Below, one piece after another: positions 63,743 through 64,000 of a stretch of 64,000 bases of DNA; within the stretch, counting starts at the first letter, position 1, and each line of letters opens with the position of its first letter. Made by a program: the position numbers and the translations under genes. The stretch comes from Hydractinia symbiolongicarpus (lineage: Eukaryota > Cnidaria > Hydrozoa > Anthoathecata > Hydractiniidae). The stretch covers positions 8,990,001-9,054,000 of the forward strand of contig NC_079881.1 of assembly GCF_029227915.1 (NCBI RefSeq). The letters run 5' to 3'. The notes under the pieces are model-generated. The model was not told where the DNA came from, did not search any database, and was given only the letters and a program-made list of their open reading frames with translations.

Positions 63743-64000
63743 CTGAAAATAAAAAAACAGAAATTTAACTGGATGATTTTAAACCACTAAATTGAAATCA
63801 ATTGATTTAAAAAACACAAATAATTAAAAAAGAGATAAAAAGAAGGATATAAAGCTAGGTCTTCTCATTGAAAAACCACCTGACAGTTGTGTTTTTATTC
63901 AAAATAAAAATGGTTTGCATTTGCTGTTTTGTCAATGGCAAGACGTTTTTTGACAGACATATTTTAGCTATTATTATACAGATTAGACCTATCTTCGTGG

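Overview
This window is nuclear DNA of an animal. Genes are split by many GT-AG introns, coding exons sit in strongly AT-rich non-coding DNA, and the gene set is metazoan: a proteoglycan xylosyltransferase, a PH-PTB DOK-type adaptor, UBALD, GET4, exocyst Exo70, ribosomal protein S2 and acyl-CoA-binding protein. The proteins are clearly homologous to vertebrate ones but diverged. Together with the AT-rich, repeat-laden introns this suggests an early-branching animal such as a cnidarian (a hydrozoan would fit); the species cannot be fixed from sequence reading alone.

Layout. 301-18806, minus: peptide O-xylosyltransferase (8 exons seen, C-terminal end outside the window). Its 9.2 kb intron 5 carries a higher-order tandem satellite (about 1.57-6.2 kb), a scattered 75-bp hairpin block, and a 1.5 kb terminal-inverted-repeat element. 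Its first intron holds a 580-bp foldback element and a LINE reverse-transcriptase relic. 20237-22151, minus: RPS2, with a candidate C/D snoRNA in its larger intron. 23254-23514, minus: intronless ACBP. 24140-35407, plus: GET4 (10 exons), whose intron 1 holds a 1.2 kb TA-flanked transposon, a SINE and a palindrome-ended MITE, and whose intron 2 holds a frameshifted THAP-domain relic. 36816-38573, plus: single-exon DOK-like adaptor behind four ATTGG boxes spaced about 30 bp apart. 38574-45727: gene-poor, with MITEs, a near-perfect 34-bp-stem hairpin and a SINE. 45728-46452, minus: short UBALD, with an unusual cluster of CACGTG E-boxes. 47011-48965, plus: a four-exon gene for a 197-residue protein I do not recognise. 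49978-63742, minus: exocyst EXOC7/Exo70 (20 exons seen, N-terminus outside the window).

The genes are ordinary single-copy housekeeping or signalling loci with no operon logic. Two pairs are divergent (ACBP/GET4 and UBALD/unknown gene) and may share promoters; one pair is convergent (unknown gene/EXOC7). Exon boundaries were placed by hand from splice consensus, reading-frame continuity and recalled family similarity; all phases in the models close without stops. The least understood material is the intronic satellite, the hairpins and the unknown gene.
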